Below, in pieces: positions 15,535 through 25,400 of a stretch of 49,009 bases of DNA. The notes beneath the pieces are model-generated. The model searched no databases, had not been told where the DNA came from, and saw nothing but the letters and a program-made list of their open reading frames with translations. The stretch spans positions 1-49,009 of the forward strand of contig JAURWD010000323.1 in NCBI GenBank assembly GCA_030655145.1, in the 5' to 3' direction. This DNA is from Ferruginibacter sp. (GTDB taxonomy: Bacteria; Bacteroidota; Bacteroidia; Chitinophagales; Chitinophagaceae). Every line of letters begins with the position of its first letter. Position 1 is the stretch's first letter. The translations under genes were made by a program, and so were the position numbers.

Positions 15535-17106
15535 TCAGCGGATGATACCAGCTACGGGTATGCGCAAAAAGTAAATGTCTCTTGTGCCTTCGTACAAAAT
15601 GCCGATCGTGTTATCATCGATCTTTGTTAAAGCAGAATAGCCAAAAGATTTCCGCTCATCCACCAGCAACTGGTTTACCGACAGCCAGGTTTCTCCCAGG
15701 TCGAGACTCGCTTTGATCGTTAAGTTAATACGCCCTTCGGAGGAATTGGGATTGCTGAAGAACAATACCTCCTTCATCTGTCCTTTTACATTTACCCTTG
15801 TCTTGATGATACTGCCCATGCACACCGGGTCGGGTAAGGCATTGTGAGAAGTATAGTGCTCTGTCCAGCTGCCGCCCATATCTTTCGTCGTGGCGACACT
15901 TCTAAAGCTTCCGCGATTATCACGCATGTTCAGCATCAATGTGCCCGGTGTTGTTTCAACCACCTGGCTCTCGGTTGTATTTGCTTTAGGGCCGTCCAAT
16001 TTACCTTTCCAGCTGCTGCCATGATCATCGCTGAAAATGATGGTCGACCAGGGCATTCTTTTTTCATCCCAGTATTGCGCCGCGAAAACAATTTTTCCAT
16101 CTTTCATCGCTATACCATTTCCCGGGCCATTAAAAAATAAATGCCAGGCGGGATCTTTCACCTGGGGGGTAATGCTTTGTGGGGCTGACCAGGTAAGGCC
16201 GTCGTCATCACTGCTTACCAATACAAACTGCCCCGTTGTATCCGGCGACAAACCCGGCTTTGAGCCCGCGATTGACCTGTTTCCCTTACTCCATAAGGCA
16301 GCCACCCATATTTTTTTTGTAACCGGGTCAAACAAAATTGCCGGGTCACCTACACCGTTGTTTTCATGGGGTGCCCCCATGTCCATGATTATCTTCATGG
16401 GCTCCCAGGTCTTACCGCCATCGGTGCTGCGGTTCATGCCAACATCAATGTTACCGGGCAGGTCACCGCTATTGACATAGCGCACATCGTAAACGCTGAT
16501 CAAGGTGCCCCTATCCGTTGTAGTTATACCGGGGATGCGGTAGCTGTTCACACTGTCATCCCAGGCATTTCGCAGTGCAACACCGCTCAATTTTTTAAAT
16601 GCTGACCGGTGTTCAGTAATGGGCTGTATTTTATTGTTGACATCAGTTAGCCCCGTGGCATGCAATTCAATGCTGTGCTCAATATCAGCATCCTGCTTTA
16701 GTGTGGCGCTCAGCCAGGCGTAATGCCAGCCGGGGCCCAGGTCAATTTTAACCGGTATGGAAAATTTTGTAGCCGGAGATGTAAGCGTTGCTATCAGATT
16801 TTTCGTGCCGAATAACGGCTCCGTACCCGTGAAATAGACTTCTAGTTTTTCAATTGCCCCTACACCCTCTTTGTTAAGGGAGCCTTCGATGCTGCGATAC
16901 CCGGTACCCGTAGTTTCGGCAGGTACGTATATTTTAACACAGAGCACCGCGTTTGTGGCCAGCCTTTTTAAGACAGGCACCGTTGGTGCGAAGGAGAAGA
17001 TTTTCACCGCTCCAGCTTGCCTGGGTTTCGCTGATTGCTGGGCATTGCCAGTCCCGTGGATAAACAATAAGCAGCAGGTGAGAACTGGAATAAATAATTT
17101 TTTCAT
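15535..17106 (-). CDS. nanH: Exo-alpha-sialidase (GH33) with N-terminal accessory domain
   Basis: 523 residues with a signal peptide (MKKLFIPVLTCCLLFIHGTG). Residues about 30-165 form a beta-rich accessory domain seen in Bacteroidetes sialidases. The catalytic six-bladed propeller follows. It has the RIP-type Arg in YRIPGI, the Arg/Asp region VYDVRYVNSGDLPGNIDVG, Asp boxes STDGGKTW, SSDDDGLTW, SDDHGSSW, TKDMGGSW and SLDLGETW, and the C-terminal FGYSALTKIDDNTIGILYEG carrying the Tyr/Glu nucleophile pair. It should release terminal sialic acid from surface-captured oligosaccharides in the periplasm or outside. It sits between the MFS transporter (39 bp) and the AGE epimerase (81 bp) in the locus. 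All expected catalytic landmarks are visible. Confidence 0.94.
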   Translation of the reverse strand: MKKLFIPVLTCCLLFIHGTGNAQQSAKPRQAGAVKIFSFAPTVPVLKRLATNAVLCVKIYVPAETTGTGYRSIEGSLNKEGVGAIEKLEVYFTGTEPLFGTKNLIATLTSPATKFSIPVKIDLGPGWHYAWLSATLKQDADIEHSIELHATGLTDVNNKIQPITEHRSAFKKLSGVALRNAWDDSVNSYRIPGITTTDRGTLISVYDVRYVNSGDLPGNIDVGMNRSTDGGKTWEPMKIIMDMGAPHENNGVGDPAILFDPVTKKIWVAALWSKGNRSIAGSKPGLSPDTTGQFVLVSSDDDGLTWSAPQSITPQVKDPAWHLFFNGPGNGIAMKDGKIVFAAQYWDEKRMPWSTIIFSDDHGSSWKGKLDGPKANTTESQVVETTPGTLMLNMRDNRGSFRSVATTKDMGGSWTEHYTSHNALPDPVCMGSIIKTRVNVKGQMKEVLFFSNPNSSEGRINLTIKASLDLGETWLSVNQLLVDERKSFGYSALTKIDDNTIGILYEGTRDIYFLRIPVAGIIR

Positions 17107-17145
17107 ACAAATATTATGTTATGGATCGCCGGGTCCGGTGAGTCC

Positions 17146-18396
17146 TCAGGAATGTTTCGCATCAACAAAATCGTTCATTGTCGGGCGCAGGAAATAAAGT
17201 TGTACCAGTAATGCAACCGACACGATAATGGCCAGCAGGGCAAAATCTTTACCAAGGCTTCCGGCGTCAGCGGATTTTCCTAACAGGTTCGTGATGAACG
17301 CACCGGCAAACACGCCGGTCATATTCATTAAGCCGTAAGCGGTTGCCCGGTACTTAGATGACACAAACTGGCAAAGTATGGGCATGTTGTTGGCATCAAA
17401 CATTCCATAACCCATACCAAAGCAAACAGCGGCTCCCGCCACGTGAAAAACGGTATGGCCAAAACCGATGAGCAGCAACGAGGGAATGGTTAACGCGAGG
17501 CCAATGGCACTCGTATATATTCTTCCCCTTATATTTTTTTGCACCCATTTATCGGATAAGATACCACCAAATATTACCCCGATAAATGAAGAAGCTGCAA
17601 TGGTAATGGTTGACAACGGTCCGGCCTGTGACATGGGTATCTTTAGGTTCTCTGCGAAAAGTGTGGGCAGCCAGTTCTTCGTTGCCCAGCCCGGCAGGCT
17701 CGGGATCGCGAAATAAAACAGGATGATCCAGAATGAAATATTGGTGAACAGCAACGCCAACCCTTTGAAGAGACCTGGCTTTTGCCGCAATGGGTACTGA
17801 TCGGTGTCCTGGATCTCTTCACCGCTTTTCTTCTCCCGCAGAAGGGCAACCAATACGAGGGAAAATACAATACCGATGATACCAAACGAATGAAAAGTAG
17901 CCTGCCACGACCAGGTAGCCGCTACCGTAGCGCCGAAGCCTCCGATCGCCTGGCCCATGTACAGGCCGGTCATATGAATGCCAATGGCAAGCGATCTTGT
18001 TTTGGGAGAATGAAAATCCGCTATCAGTGAAAGGCCGGCAGGGATGTATAAGGCTTCACTAACACCCATGATTGCACGCAGCCAATAAAGCTGGTTAAAA
18101 CTGGTTGCATATCCCATGGCAAATGTTACCCCCGACCAAACAAACAGGCTTCCGACAATGATCCATTTACGATTAAACTTATCCGCAATGATTCCTGAAA
18201 CCGGGCTCATAAAGCCATAGATCCAAAGAAACACTGCCATCAGGTAACCGAAATTGGTGGCAGATTGTAGCTCCGAAATGCCTACCTGCATGGCCGGCTT
18301 CATGGTAGACAACATCTGGCGGTCCATGTAATTCAGCAGGGCTACTACCCAAAGTAATCCCACCAGGATCCAGGGATAATATTTTGACTTTTTCAT
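17146..18396 (-). CDS. nanT: MFS transporter, probable sialic acid permease
   Basis: 416 residues with about twelve membrane segments. The N-terminal ALLNYMDRQMLSTMKPAM and the loop GIIADKFNRKWIIVGSL are major-facilitator features of the anion:cation symporter group. The C-terminal half includes FGMGYGMFDANNMPILCQFV and YGLMNMTGVFAGAF. Bacteroides nan loci use an MFS protein, NanT, to carry free N-acetylneuraminate across the inner membrane. The position between the mutarotase and sialidase genes, with gaps of about 40 bp, supports the same role here. The family also transports hexuronates and other organic acids, so substrate assignment rests on context. Confidence 0.85.
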   Translation of the reverse strand: MKKSKYYPWILVGLLWVVALLNYMDRQMLSTMKPAMQVGISELQSATNFGYLMAVFLWIYGFMSPVSGIIADKFNRKWIIVGSLFVWSGVTFAMGYATSFNQLYWLRAIMGVSEALYIPAGLSLIADFHSPKTRSLAIGIHMTGLYMGQAIGGFGATVAATWSWQATFHSFGIIGIVFSLVLVALLREKKSGEEIQDTDQYPLRQKPGLFKGLALLFTNISFWIILFYFAIPSLPGWATKNWLPTLFAENLKIPMSQAGPLSTITIAASSFIGVIFGGILSDKWVQKNIRGRIYTSAIGLALTIPSLLLIGFGHTVFHVAGAAVCFGMGYGMFDANNMPILCQFVSSKYRATAYGLMNMTGVFAGAFITNLLGKSADAGSLGKDFALLAIIVSVALLVQLYFLRPTMNDFVDAKHS

Positions 18397-18440
18397 TTTT
18401 TTAGATTGATTTGCCGGAGGCTACATTATATCACAAAGCA

Positions 18441-19595
18441 TCATTTAAATTTTCCGGCGAGCACCCGCGGGGTTCTAACACCCGCCCTTATTTCTCCGCT
18501 TGCAATGATCAGGTCCGCTCCCCATTGGCACGCCGTGGTTGTAACGGGCACGTCAAAAGGAATGCTACCGGCGGTTGACCATTCGCCGGTGAGGGTATTG
18601 AACCGTAATACTTCATTGCTAAACCCCGGGTGTGTAGCCTGGAGTTTATTTTTTTCTAGAATAAGTGCCTGTTTTTTTGCCGCATCTTTTTCCAGGCTGA
18701 TGGCCGCAATCAATAGTTCCGTCTTGTGAAAAGTTGCTCCTTTATCACCGCCAAGCATCCATATATCCGAAGAGCCTATGGCCAAACCTGCACCGGCGCT
18801 CAAAGCATACGGAAGCGATTTTTTTACTTTCCAGGTTTTAGAGGTGAGATCGAATTCGTAGACTGATGCGTAGAGGTCACTGGCGCTGCCAGCATTTTTT
18901 TTGCGGCCGCCCAGCAAATACACGGACCTCCCCTCCCCGTTTGACTGCACCGCCAACACCGTATGCGATACTTCCGCATGAACCGGGGGTAGTTGCTCCC
19001 ACCCTTCAGATAGGTTGTTTAAATCAAGACTTAAAAACTGGTCTGTAACTGATGTTGCTGTCTCACCACCCGCTACATACAACCGGTTTCCATTTAAGGT
19101 TGCCGCTGCATTGGTAACAGCAACCGGGAGGCCTGGTAAATTTTTGATCACAACGGTTTCCCTGGCGGCATCCCATTGCACCAGGATCACTCTATCGCTG
19201 AGACCGTTATCATTTTCGCCGCCGGCATATATAACGCCTTGCGGGGCTGAAACAACGGCTGCGTAGGCAATGGGAAATGGAAGTTTGTAGGATTTAGAAA
19301 GAATTTGAACCTTGTTATTTTTCTTTTTGAACACATAGACCTTATCATAGTACTTTTTTTTGCCACCAAGCCAGGGCATGCTGCCGGGAAAATTGGCGCC
19401 ACCCGCGACGAGCAACACATTTTCATGAACGCCAATTACAGGGCCGGCAAGACCAAGCGCTGTTGCCTGACCGTTAGTCGCTGGTAGTTCAGCGGCAATC
19501 CTCCATTCGATGGAGTCAACTTGTTGCTGTTGCGCAACGATTGTTTTTGATACAAGCATGACCATAGCTAAAAAAATAATCAGTGAACTTTTCAT
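18441..19595 (-). CDS. nanM: Kelch-repeat N-acetylneuraminate mutarotase (NanM-like)
   Basis: 384 residues with a signal peptide (MKSSLIIFLAMVMLVSKTIV), hence periplasmic. Kelch-type blades recur: LLVAGGANFPGSMPWLGGKK, VIYAGGENDNGL, LYVAGGETATS, VYLLGGRKKN and IWMLGGDKG. This is the cyclically permuted mutarotase form typical of Bacteroidetes. The enzyme interconverts alpha- and beta-sialic acid anomers so that sialidase product matches the transporter or lyase preference. Only 6 bp separate it from the lyase gene upstream and 44 bp from the transporter gene downstream. The function is inferred from family and location together, and both agree. Confidence 0.9.
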   Translation of the reverse strand: MKSSLIIFLAMVMLVSKTIVAQQQQVDSIEWRIAAELPATNGQATALGLAGPVIGVHENVLLVAGGANFPGSMPWLGGKKKYYDKVYVFKKKNNKVQILSKSYKLPFPIAYAAVVSAPQGVIYAGGENDNGLSDRVILVQWDAARETVVIKNLPGLPVAVTNAAATLNGNRLYVAGGETATSVTDQFLSLDLNNLSEGWEQLPPVHAEVSHTVLAVQSNGEGRSVYLLGGRKKNAGSASDLYASVYEFDLTSKTWKVKKSLPYALSAGAGLAIGSSDIWMLGGDKGATFHKTELLIAAISLEKDAAKKQALILEKNKLQATHPGFSNEVLRFNTLTGEWSTAGSIPFDVPVTTTACQWGADLIIASGEIRAGVRTPRVLAGKFK

Positions 19596-19601
19596 GTTGA
19601 T

Positions 19602-20543
19602 CTAAGCATTTATTGCCGATGGTATCCGCGAACAAAAGCTACTGAAATTAATGGCTTCCACATCTTTTTTAAATTTCTCAAATTGCTCGCCGCTCATATT
19701 GGCTACCGGGAGCCGGAAGCCGCCACAGTCGAGGCCAATTAATTTCATGTAGGCTTTACCGGTAGCAATGCCCCCGTATTTACCCAGCAGGCGGATCATA
19801 TCGATGGACAATTGCTGGAGCTCCTGGGCTTTTTCCAGGTCGTTCCTGTTAAATGCGTCTATCATTTCGTAGTAGAGCGAAGGCGCGTAGTTAAAGGTAC
19901 TGCCGACAGCGCCGGTGGTTCCCAGGGGAAGAGCGGAAAGCATGTTTTCGTCGCGGCCCCATAGCATGTCATAACGACCATTTTCGAACCTTCTGCAGGA
20001 AAGAAAATCCATGAAATCTTCGTGGGTATATTTCACCCCGGCGAAATTCGGTATGCGGCCGTCCACGGCCTGCAGCAGGTCGTACATGGCAAAATTTACC
20101 CCCGTAAGCACGGGGATATGATAATAATAAAAAGGCATCTCCGGCGCAGCGGCCGCGACTTCAGCACATGTTTGTGCGAGCATCTCCACGCTGGCCGGTT
20201 TAAAATAAAACGGGGCGGTAAACGAAATAGCGTATAGCCCGCACTGTGAGGCATGCACCGCAAGTTGCTTGCAGTCTTCAATGCTGGTGCCACCGAGGAA
20301 CATCATCACTCTAAAATTTTCATCCCCGTTGGTGCAATCGGCCCAGGCGGCTGCGACCTGCATTTTTTCTGCGGTGGTCATCGAAACTCCTTCGCCCGTG
20401 GAACCGCAGATGAAGGCACCCGTCACCCCATTTCCTTTGAGCATTTCATAGTAGGCAGGAATGATGGCCGTGTTGATAGCCCCATCCGGGTACATGGGTG
20501 TGAAGGGAGCAGCGATCAAGCCGGTAAGGTGTTGGTGCTTCAT
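19602..20543 (-). CDS. nanA: N-acetylneuraminate lyase
   Basis: About 313 residues from the ATG at 20543 (MKHQHLTGLIAAPFTPMYPD); the track start at 20657 adds 38 residues from the repeat region and is rejected. It is a DHDPS/NAL-type TIM barrel with GSTGEGVSMT near residue 47, the Tyr in FYYYHIPVLTGVNF near 140 and the Schiff-base Lys in FAGVKYTHEDF near 170. The YHIP and GVKYT forms are those of N-acetylneuraminate lyases. It splits sialic acid to ManNAc and pyruvate in the cytoplasm. It is the first catabolic gene after the susCD pair, from which a 365-bp hairpin-repeat region separates it, so it may be expressed at a different level or from its own promoter. Confidence 0.93.
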   Translation of the reverse strand: MKHQHLTGLIAAPFTPMYPDGAINTAIIPAYYEMLKGNGVTGAFICGSTGEGVSMTTAEKMQVAAAWADCTNGDENFRVMMFLGGTSIEDCKQLAVHASQCGLYAISFTAPFYFKPASVEMLAQTCAEVAAAAPEMPFYYYHIPVLTGVNFAMYDLLQAVDGRIPNFAGVKYTHEDFMDFLSCRRFENGRYDMLWGRDENMLSALPLGTTGAVGSTFNYAPSLYYEMIDAFNRNDLEKAQELQQLSIDMIRLLGKYGGIATGKAYMKLIGLDCGGFRLPVANMSGEQFEKFKKDVEAINFSSFCSRIPSAINA

Positions 20544-20908
20544 GATGGTATGTTGAATGATGAATGATAATGTTTTATGAATGCAATTCAAAAGCGGTTC
20601 AAGAGGCGGGTGAGAACACCCGCCACGGCTCATGGCCGCGGTTGGTGTTTTCATCAACCTCTAGCCGCGGTTAATGTTTTCACCAACCGCCGAAGTGAAT
20701 GGCTTTAAATGATAAATATTTTATGAATCCAGTTTAAATATCCTTCAAGTGGGGGGTTCTATCACCCGCCACGGCTCGTGACTACGGTTGGTGCTCTCGC
20801 TTGCCGCGGTTGGTGTTCTCTAGCCGCGGTTGGTGTTTTCACCAACCGCTTAAGTCACGAGATTGGAATGATGAATGATAAATGTTTTCACGAAACTTCA
20901 AATTTTGT
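20544..20908. repeat. Hairpin repeat region (second REP-like family) between susD and nanA
   Basis: Two and a part copies of a unit of about 145-165 bp are visible; the anchor ATGATAAATGTTTTATGAA occurs near 20564, 20709 and (partly) 20874. Each full copy has a first hairpin, best seen at 20605-20624 (GGCGGGTG / CACCCGCC with loop AGAA). This is followed by a cluster of GCGGTTGGTG arms. At 20825-20848 the arms GCGGTTGGTG and CACCAACCGC form a perfect 10-bp stem with loop TTTT. Near 20670-20690 the same arms are imperfect. The sequence is unrelated to the REP family at 11-12.5 kb. In the susD-nanA transcript these hairpins could stabilise upstream RNA or reduce downstream expression. Confidence 0.8.
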
Positions 20909-22438
20909 CTAAAAAGCCGGGTATCCTTCCGTTTGTTTTAGTTCCCTGTTATTCGTCAGTGAGCCCCGATCAATTGGCCAAAGCAATTTATATGCTTCCG
21001 TTGAGGCGACCGTTGTGTGGGCATAAACATAGCTGTCGCCCATCCTGCGGAGATCGTACCACCGCTTGCCTTCAAAAACAAATTCAAAAAAACGTTCCTG
21101 CAGGATGGCTTCTTTCGCATTCGCGTCGATAGCCTGGTTCGGAAATGCATGTACCGCTGCATCATAATTTGTATCAAAGGCGCGGGCACGTACTGCATTG
21201 ATTTCCGTTGCCGGGTCTTCACCCAGGGCCAATTTCGCTTCAGCCAATAGCAACAGCAGGTCGGCATTGCGGTAGACGGGGTAATCATTTGTAAACTGGC
21301 GCCCGGCGGGTGTTTGCTCACCCTGGAATTTGCTTACAAAAGCGCCTGCGATCTGGTAAGTGCCGCCGACCAAATTATAGGCCGGTTGAATGGTTGCCCA
21401 TTTCCGTGAATCTTTATCATTAAATGAACGGAACGTAGCAATCTTCACCGGTGCCCTTAACAAACCGCCCCAATTGTCGGTAGTGACGTTGAATTTCCTG
21501 GCAGCCAGCGAATCATGAAAGTTTGCTATGAGGCCGGACTGGGGAAGAAATATACCTGCGATCGGTAACGCAGCTTCATCCGTTTTAAAACGAGCCGCGA
21601 AAATAATTTCTGCATTGCCTTTGCTTGCCGGAGAAAAAACATTTGCAAAAGAAGGTAACAGTGACGCACCCACGTTCGCCTGGATATCTGTTAAGGCGGT
21701 TTTAGCAGTTCCGGCATCAGCCGTACCACCGCCACGGTAACTGGTCCATAAATAAACTTCTGCTTTTAACATTAACGTTGCAGCCTTTGACCAGAAAGAT
21801 TTGGTGTTTCGGATCGTATAGTTGTTCCCAAAGTTTGTCTCGGAATTACTGATATCTTCCTTTACCAGTTTGATGACGTCCGCTCCAGGTGAGGCAGCCT
21901 TGGCGAGGTTGGAAATATCAATGGAAGTAGTCGGCTCGGTTTGAATAATCACGCTGCCCCAGCTTCGGTACAATTGGAAATAGTAATAGGCTCGCATGCC
22001 CTGCGCAATTCCGAGATAATACTTTTTATTCTCGTCAGGCACATTGGTAGTGCCGCCCAATTTATTGATGAGCAGGTTCAACTGGTTGATGTTGTTGTAG
22101 AACCCGCCGAAATTTGCGACGCCGGGATTGTCCATATCGAGTGTGTTGAGCCAGAGCCGTTCCGTGCCCTGCGTGGCTTCCCCTGTAAAGGCAGAACTCG
22201 AACCTGGGTCTGTACCAAAAATATCGCCGCGCATTTCACCGAGGTATTGGAACTGGGCAACATTGCTGCGAAACCTGCCATGGATGCCGGTTACAAAGAC
22301 ATCTACCTGCTCCGGTGTTTGCCAGAAGTTTTCATCGCTGATGCTGCTGACGGGGGCAAGGTCTAATTTTTTTGAACAGGAACTGTTGAACAGCACTGAC
22401 CCGGTAGCTATAAGAAGGATGGTTATATTCTTTTTCAT
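20909..22438 (-). CDS. SusD/RagB-family surface glycan-binding lipoprotein
   Basis: 509 residues. The N-terminus MKKNITILLIATGSVLFNSS followed by CSKKLDLAP is a lipoprotein signal with Cys at about 21, consistent with surface display. SusD landmarks include LDLAPVSSISDENFWQTPEQ, the TPR-like helical half with YYLGIAQGMRAYYYFQLYRSWG, and the C-terminal block NAVRARAFDTNYDAAVHAF, ILQERFFEFVFEGKRWYDLRRMG and LLWPIDRGSLTNN. It binds oligosaccharides and acts as the lid of the SusC transporter. It begins 19 bp after susC. In this locus the ligand is expected to be a sialylated glycan. A repeat region follows its stop codon. Confidence 0.95.
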   Translation of the reverse strand: MKKNITILLIATGSVLFNSSCSKKLDLAPVSSISDENFWQTPEQVDVFVTGIHGRFRSNVAQFQYLGEMRGDIFGTDPGSSSAFTGEATQGTERLWLNTLDMDNPGVANFGGFYNNINQLNLLINKLGGTTNVPDENKKYYLGIAQGMRAYYYFQLYRSWGSVIIQTEPTTSIDISNLAKAASPGADVIKLVKEDISNSETNFGNNYTIRNTKSFWSKAATLMLKAEVYLWTSYRGGGTADAGTAKTALTDIQANVGASLLPSFANVFSPASKGNAEIIFAARFKTDEAALPIAGIFLPQSGLIANFHDSLAARKFNVTTDNWGGLLRAPVKIATFRSFNDKDSRKWATIQPAYNLVGGTYQIAGAFVSKFQGEQTPAGRQFTNDYPVYRNADLLLLLAEAKLALGEDPATEINAVRARAFDTNYDAAVHAFPNQAIDANAKEAILQERFFEFVFEGKRWYDLRRMGDSYVYAHTTVASTEAYKLLWPIDRGSLTNNRELKQTEGYPAF

Positions 22439-22457
22439 AAATGATTGTATTGTGATG

Positions 22458-25400
22458 TTATAAACTGATATGAGCGCCGAATACGAAAGTCCTTGCCGTA
22501 GGGTACGTGCCGGTATAAACGCCGGTTGTAACGCCGTTTACCGTTGGCGGCTCTGGGGTTGGCCCGGTAAATTTGGTAACGTAAAACAGGTTGGTGGCAC
22601 TGACAAATAGCCTTGCATTGGTGAGGACCTTTGTCCTTGTCAATAGTTGCTTGCTGAAGTTGTAGGACAAGGAGATTTCCCGGCAAGCGAGGTAATCCCC
22701 TTTCTCATAAAACCTCGAATTATTGCTGTTCAGGTTGGCGCTTGCATTGTTGCTCCGTGTGTAATTCTTTTTGCCCAGCGGGGCCGCTACCTGGTCGGCA
22801 TAGTACACTTTCGGAATGTCCGTTTCGGTATTCGTGGGAGACCACGCAGATTTCTGCAGGTCAAAATAATTGAAAGTGCCCTGGTAGTTCCCGAGCGTTC
22901 TTGCCACGAGGTCGTTATAAATGGTATGTCCCAACGCATAGTCGAAGTTTGCAAACAGGGAGAAGTTTTTATAGCCTACGCTCGCTGAAAAACCGCCGGT
23001 CCATTTTGGATAAATGTTACCGATGTACACCTGGTCGCGGGAATCAATTGTATCATTTCTATCTACGTCTTCCCAGTTCACATCACCGGGCGTTATATTA
23101 CCAGATCCATAAGTTGAACTCGGGCCGCTGATGCCAGCAACCAGGTCTTTCCGGGTGCCGGCGAGTTTTGCGATCTCATCATTGTCGCGGAAGATCGAAA
23201 CCTGCCGGAAGGCATAAATAGCACCAAGGGGCTGACCTTCCTGTGTACCGCCCACCCACGTCACCCTGCCACTAACGGGATCGAATACCTGCAGTCCGCC
23301 CTGCCTGTTCTTTTCATTGCCATTAAAAGGCAATTGCAATACTTTATTTTTTACAAATGATGCATTGGCCCCAAGATCCACCTTCAGGCCGCCCGGCTGG
23401 TTCAGCACATTCGCGGTTACCGCGAATTCGTATCCTTTGTTTTGGTAAGAGCCGAGGTTGGTGCGTACGGAAGTAAAGCCGGTATAGCTCGGTAAGGGCA
23501 GATTCGTTAGCAGGTCGCTGGTCTCGCGGTTGTAGTAATCAAAGACGAGGGTAATGCGATTCTTTAAAAAACCGATGTCAACACCGATATCTGTTGTCTT
23601 GCTTTTCTCCCAGCGCAGGTCGCTGTTGATGATACCGGTATTTAAGAAACCGGCGTTGCCATTGTATAAACCTGTAGACCCGTATGTGCCCTGCACCTCA
23701 TAGCGGCCAAGGCCGGCTACGTTTCCATTCTGGCCATAGCTCACGCGGGGTTTCAGGGTAGAGATTATATCGGAGATACCACTGTTGTCAAAAAACTTTT
23801 CGCGATGAACGTTCCAGCCGGCCGACATACCGGGAAAGAACCCTACCCTGTTCGCTTCTGTAAGGCTTGAAACGCCGTCCTGGCGGAACACCAGGGAGAG
23901 CAGGTATTTCTGGTCGAAATCATAATTTAATCTGCCGAAGGCGGAGATGATCTTGTATTCAGACTTGACAGAATAATTATCGCCGGCGACAAACGTCGTG
24001 GCTGCGTTCACGGTAGTGATGTCATCAGTTGGAGCATTCGTGCCTGCGGCCTGCACACCGTAGGCCTTGGTGCCAAAATATTCAGCGCCCAGCATTGCAT
24101 TAAGGTTATGGTTTTCACCGAAGCTGGTGGTATAGTTAACGATACCGTTGAATTGCTTTTGGAAATCGCGGGAAAAACTTGAAAACGATGCCCGGCTCGT
24201 GCTCGCATACGATGGCGGCGTCGCGTAAATATTACTATAAGTTTGATTCGCCCGGTTGAATCCTTCATTGATCACTTCATTGAGGTAGCCGGAGCCGGAA
24301 ACTTTTACATAGAGCCCGCGAATGATGTCCCATTTAACGGCGGCATTTGCCGTGATCCTGTTGACCTCGTTGTTGCGGTCCGTTTTGCCCAGCCAATATT
24401 TAGGATTGCCATCAGAGTTGCTGTTGCCAGGATTCGGGATCGTTTTCGCAGAATCGATCCAGGGATTAAAAGTTGGCCAGATGGCCATACTGCGGTAGAG
24501 GGTATTTACTTCTCCCCCGATGGTTCCCACCTGCGAAGCGGTTGACATGTTCACACCTGTACTTACTTCGATGTTTGGTTTTACTTTATAGGAACCATTG
24601 ATATCGCCGGAAAAACGTTTGTACCCCGACCCGATGATGACCCCGTCTTCCTTGTAATAATCAAAGCTGGCGAAGTATTTTCCTTTGTCGTTTCCACCCA
24701 TAACATTTATGTAGTGGTCCTGTGTTTTGGTGTCGCGGAAAACAATGTTTTCTACTTCACCTTTATGGTCTTTGAAGATAATGGTGCCACCGTAGGGATC
24801 GCCGACCGTGTCCCAGCCTTTACTCAAAAGTCCGGATGTGGTTGCATCATACCGCCTGATATCAAAGGAGGCGAGGTTGGCGGCATCCGGTAACAAGCCA
24901 TAACCGCGGGACGAATTCACCTGCGCCAGGGTTCTTCCTGAATTGAAGTTGCCCAGCCGGTTGTAATAAATAAAATCTTTCGCCCCCAGGTAATTGTACC
25001 CCTCCCGGCGACTATTGAATCCCTCTGTGAATTTGTAAGAAATCTCTGCCTTCCCCACCTTTCCTTGTTTGGTTGTGATGAGAATGACACCATTATTCGC
25101 CCTGGCACCGTAGATCGCGGTTGCTGCGGCATCTTTCAATACTTCGATGGAGGCAACGTCGTCGGGGGCAATGTCATTATATGCACGGATGATCCCGTCC
25201 ACTACTACCAGGGGTGACCCCGGGCTGTTGATAGATGCCCCGCCGCGTAAGAGGATGTTCGGCGTTGCTCCAGGCTGACCAGATACATTTACCACTTGCA
25301 TTCCCGAGATGGTTCCCTGTAAGGCGGTTCCCAGGTTCGACCTTGGTGCGGTGGCCAGCACCTGGTTGTCGAGTTTCGCAATGGAGCTTGTCACGTTACG

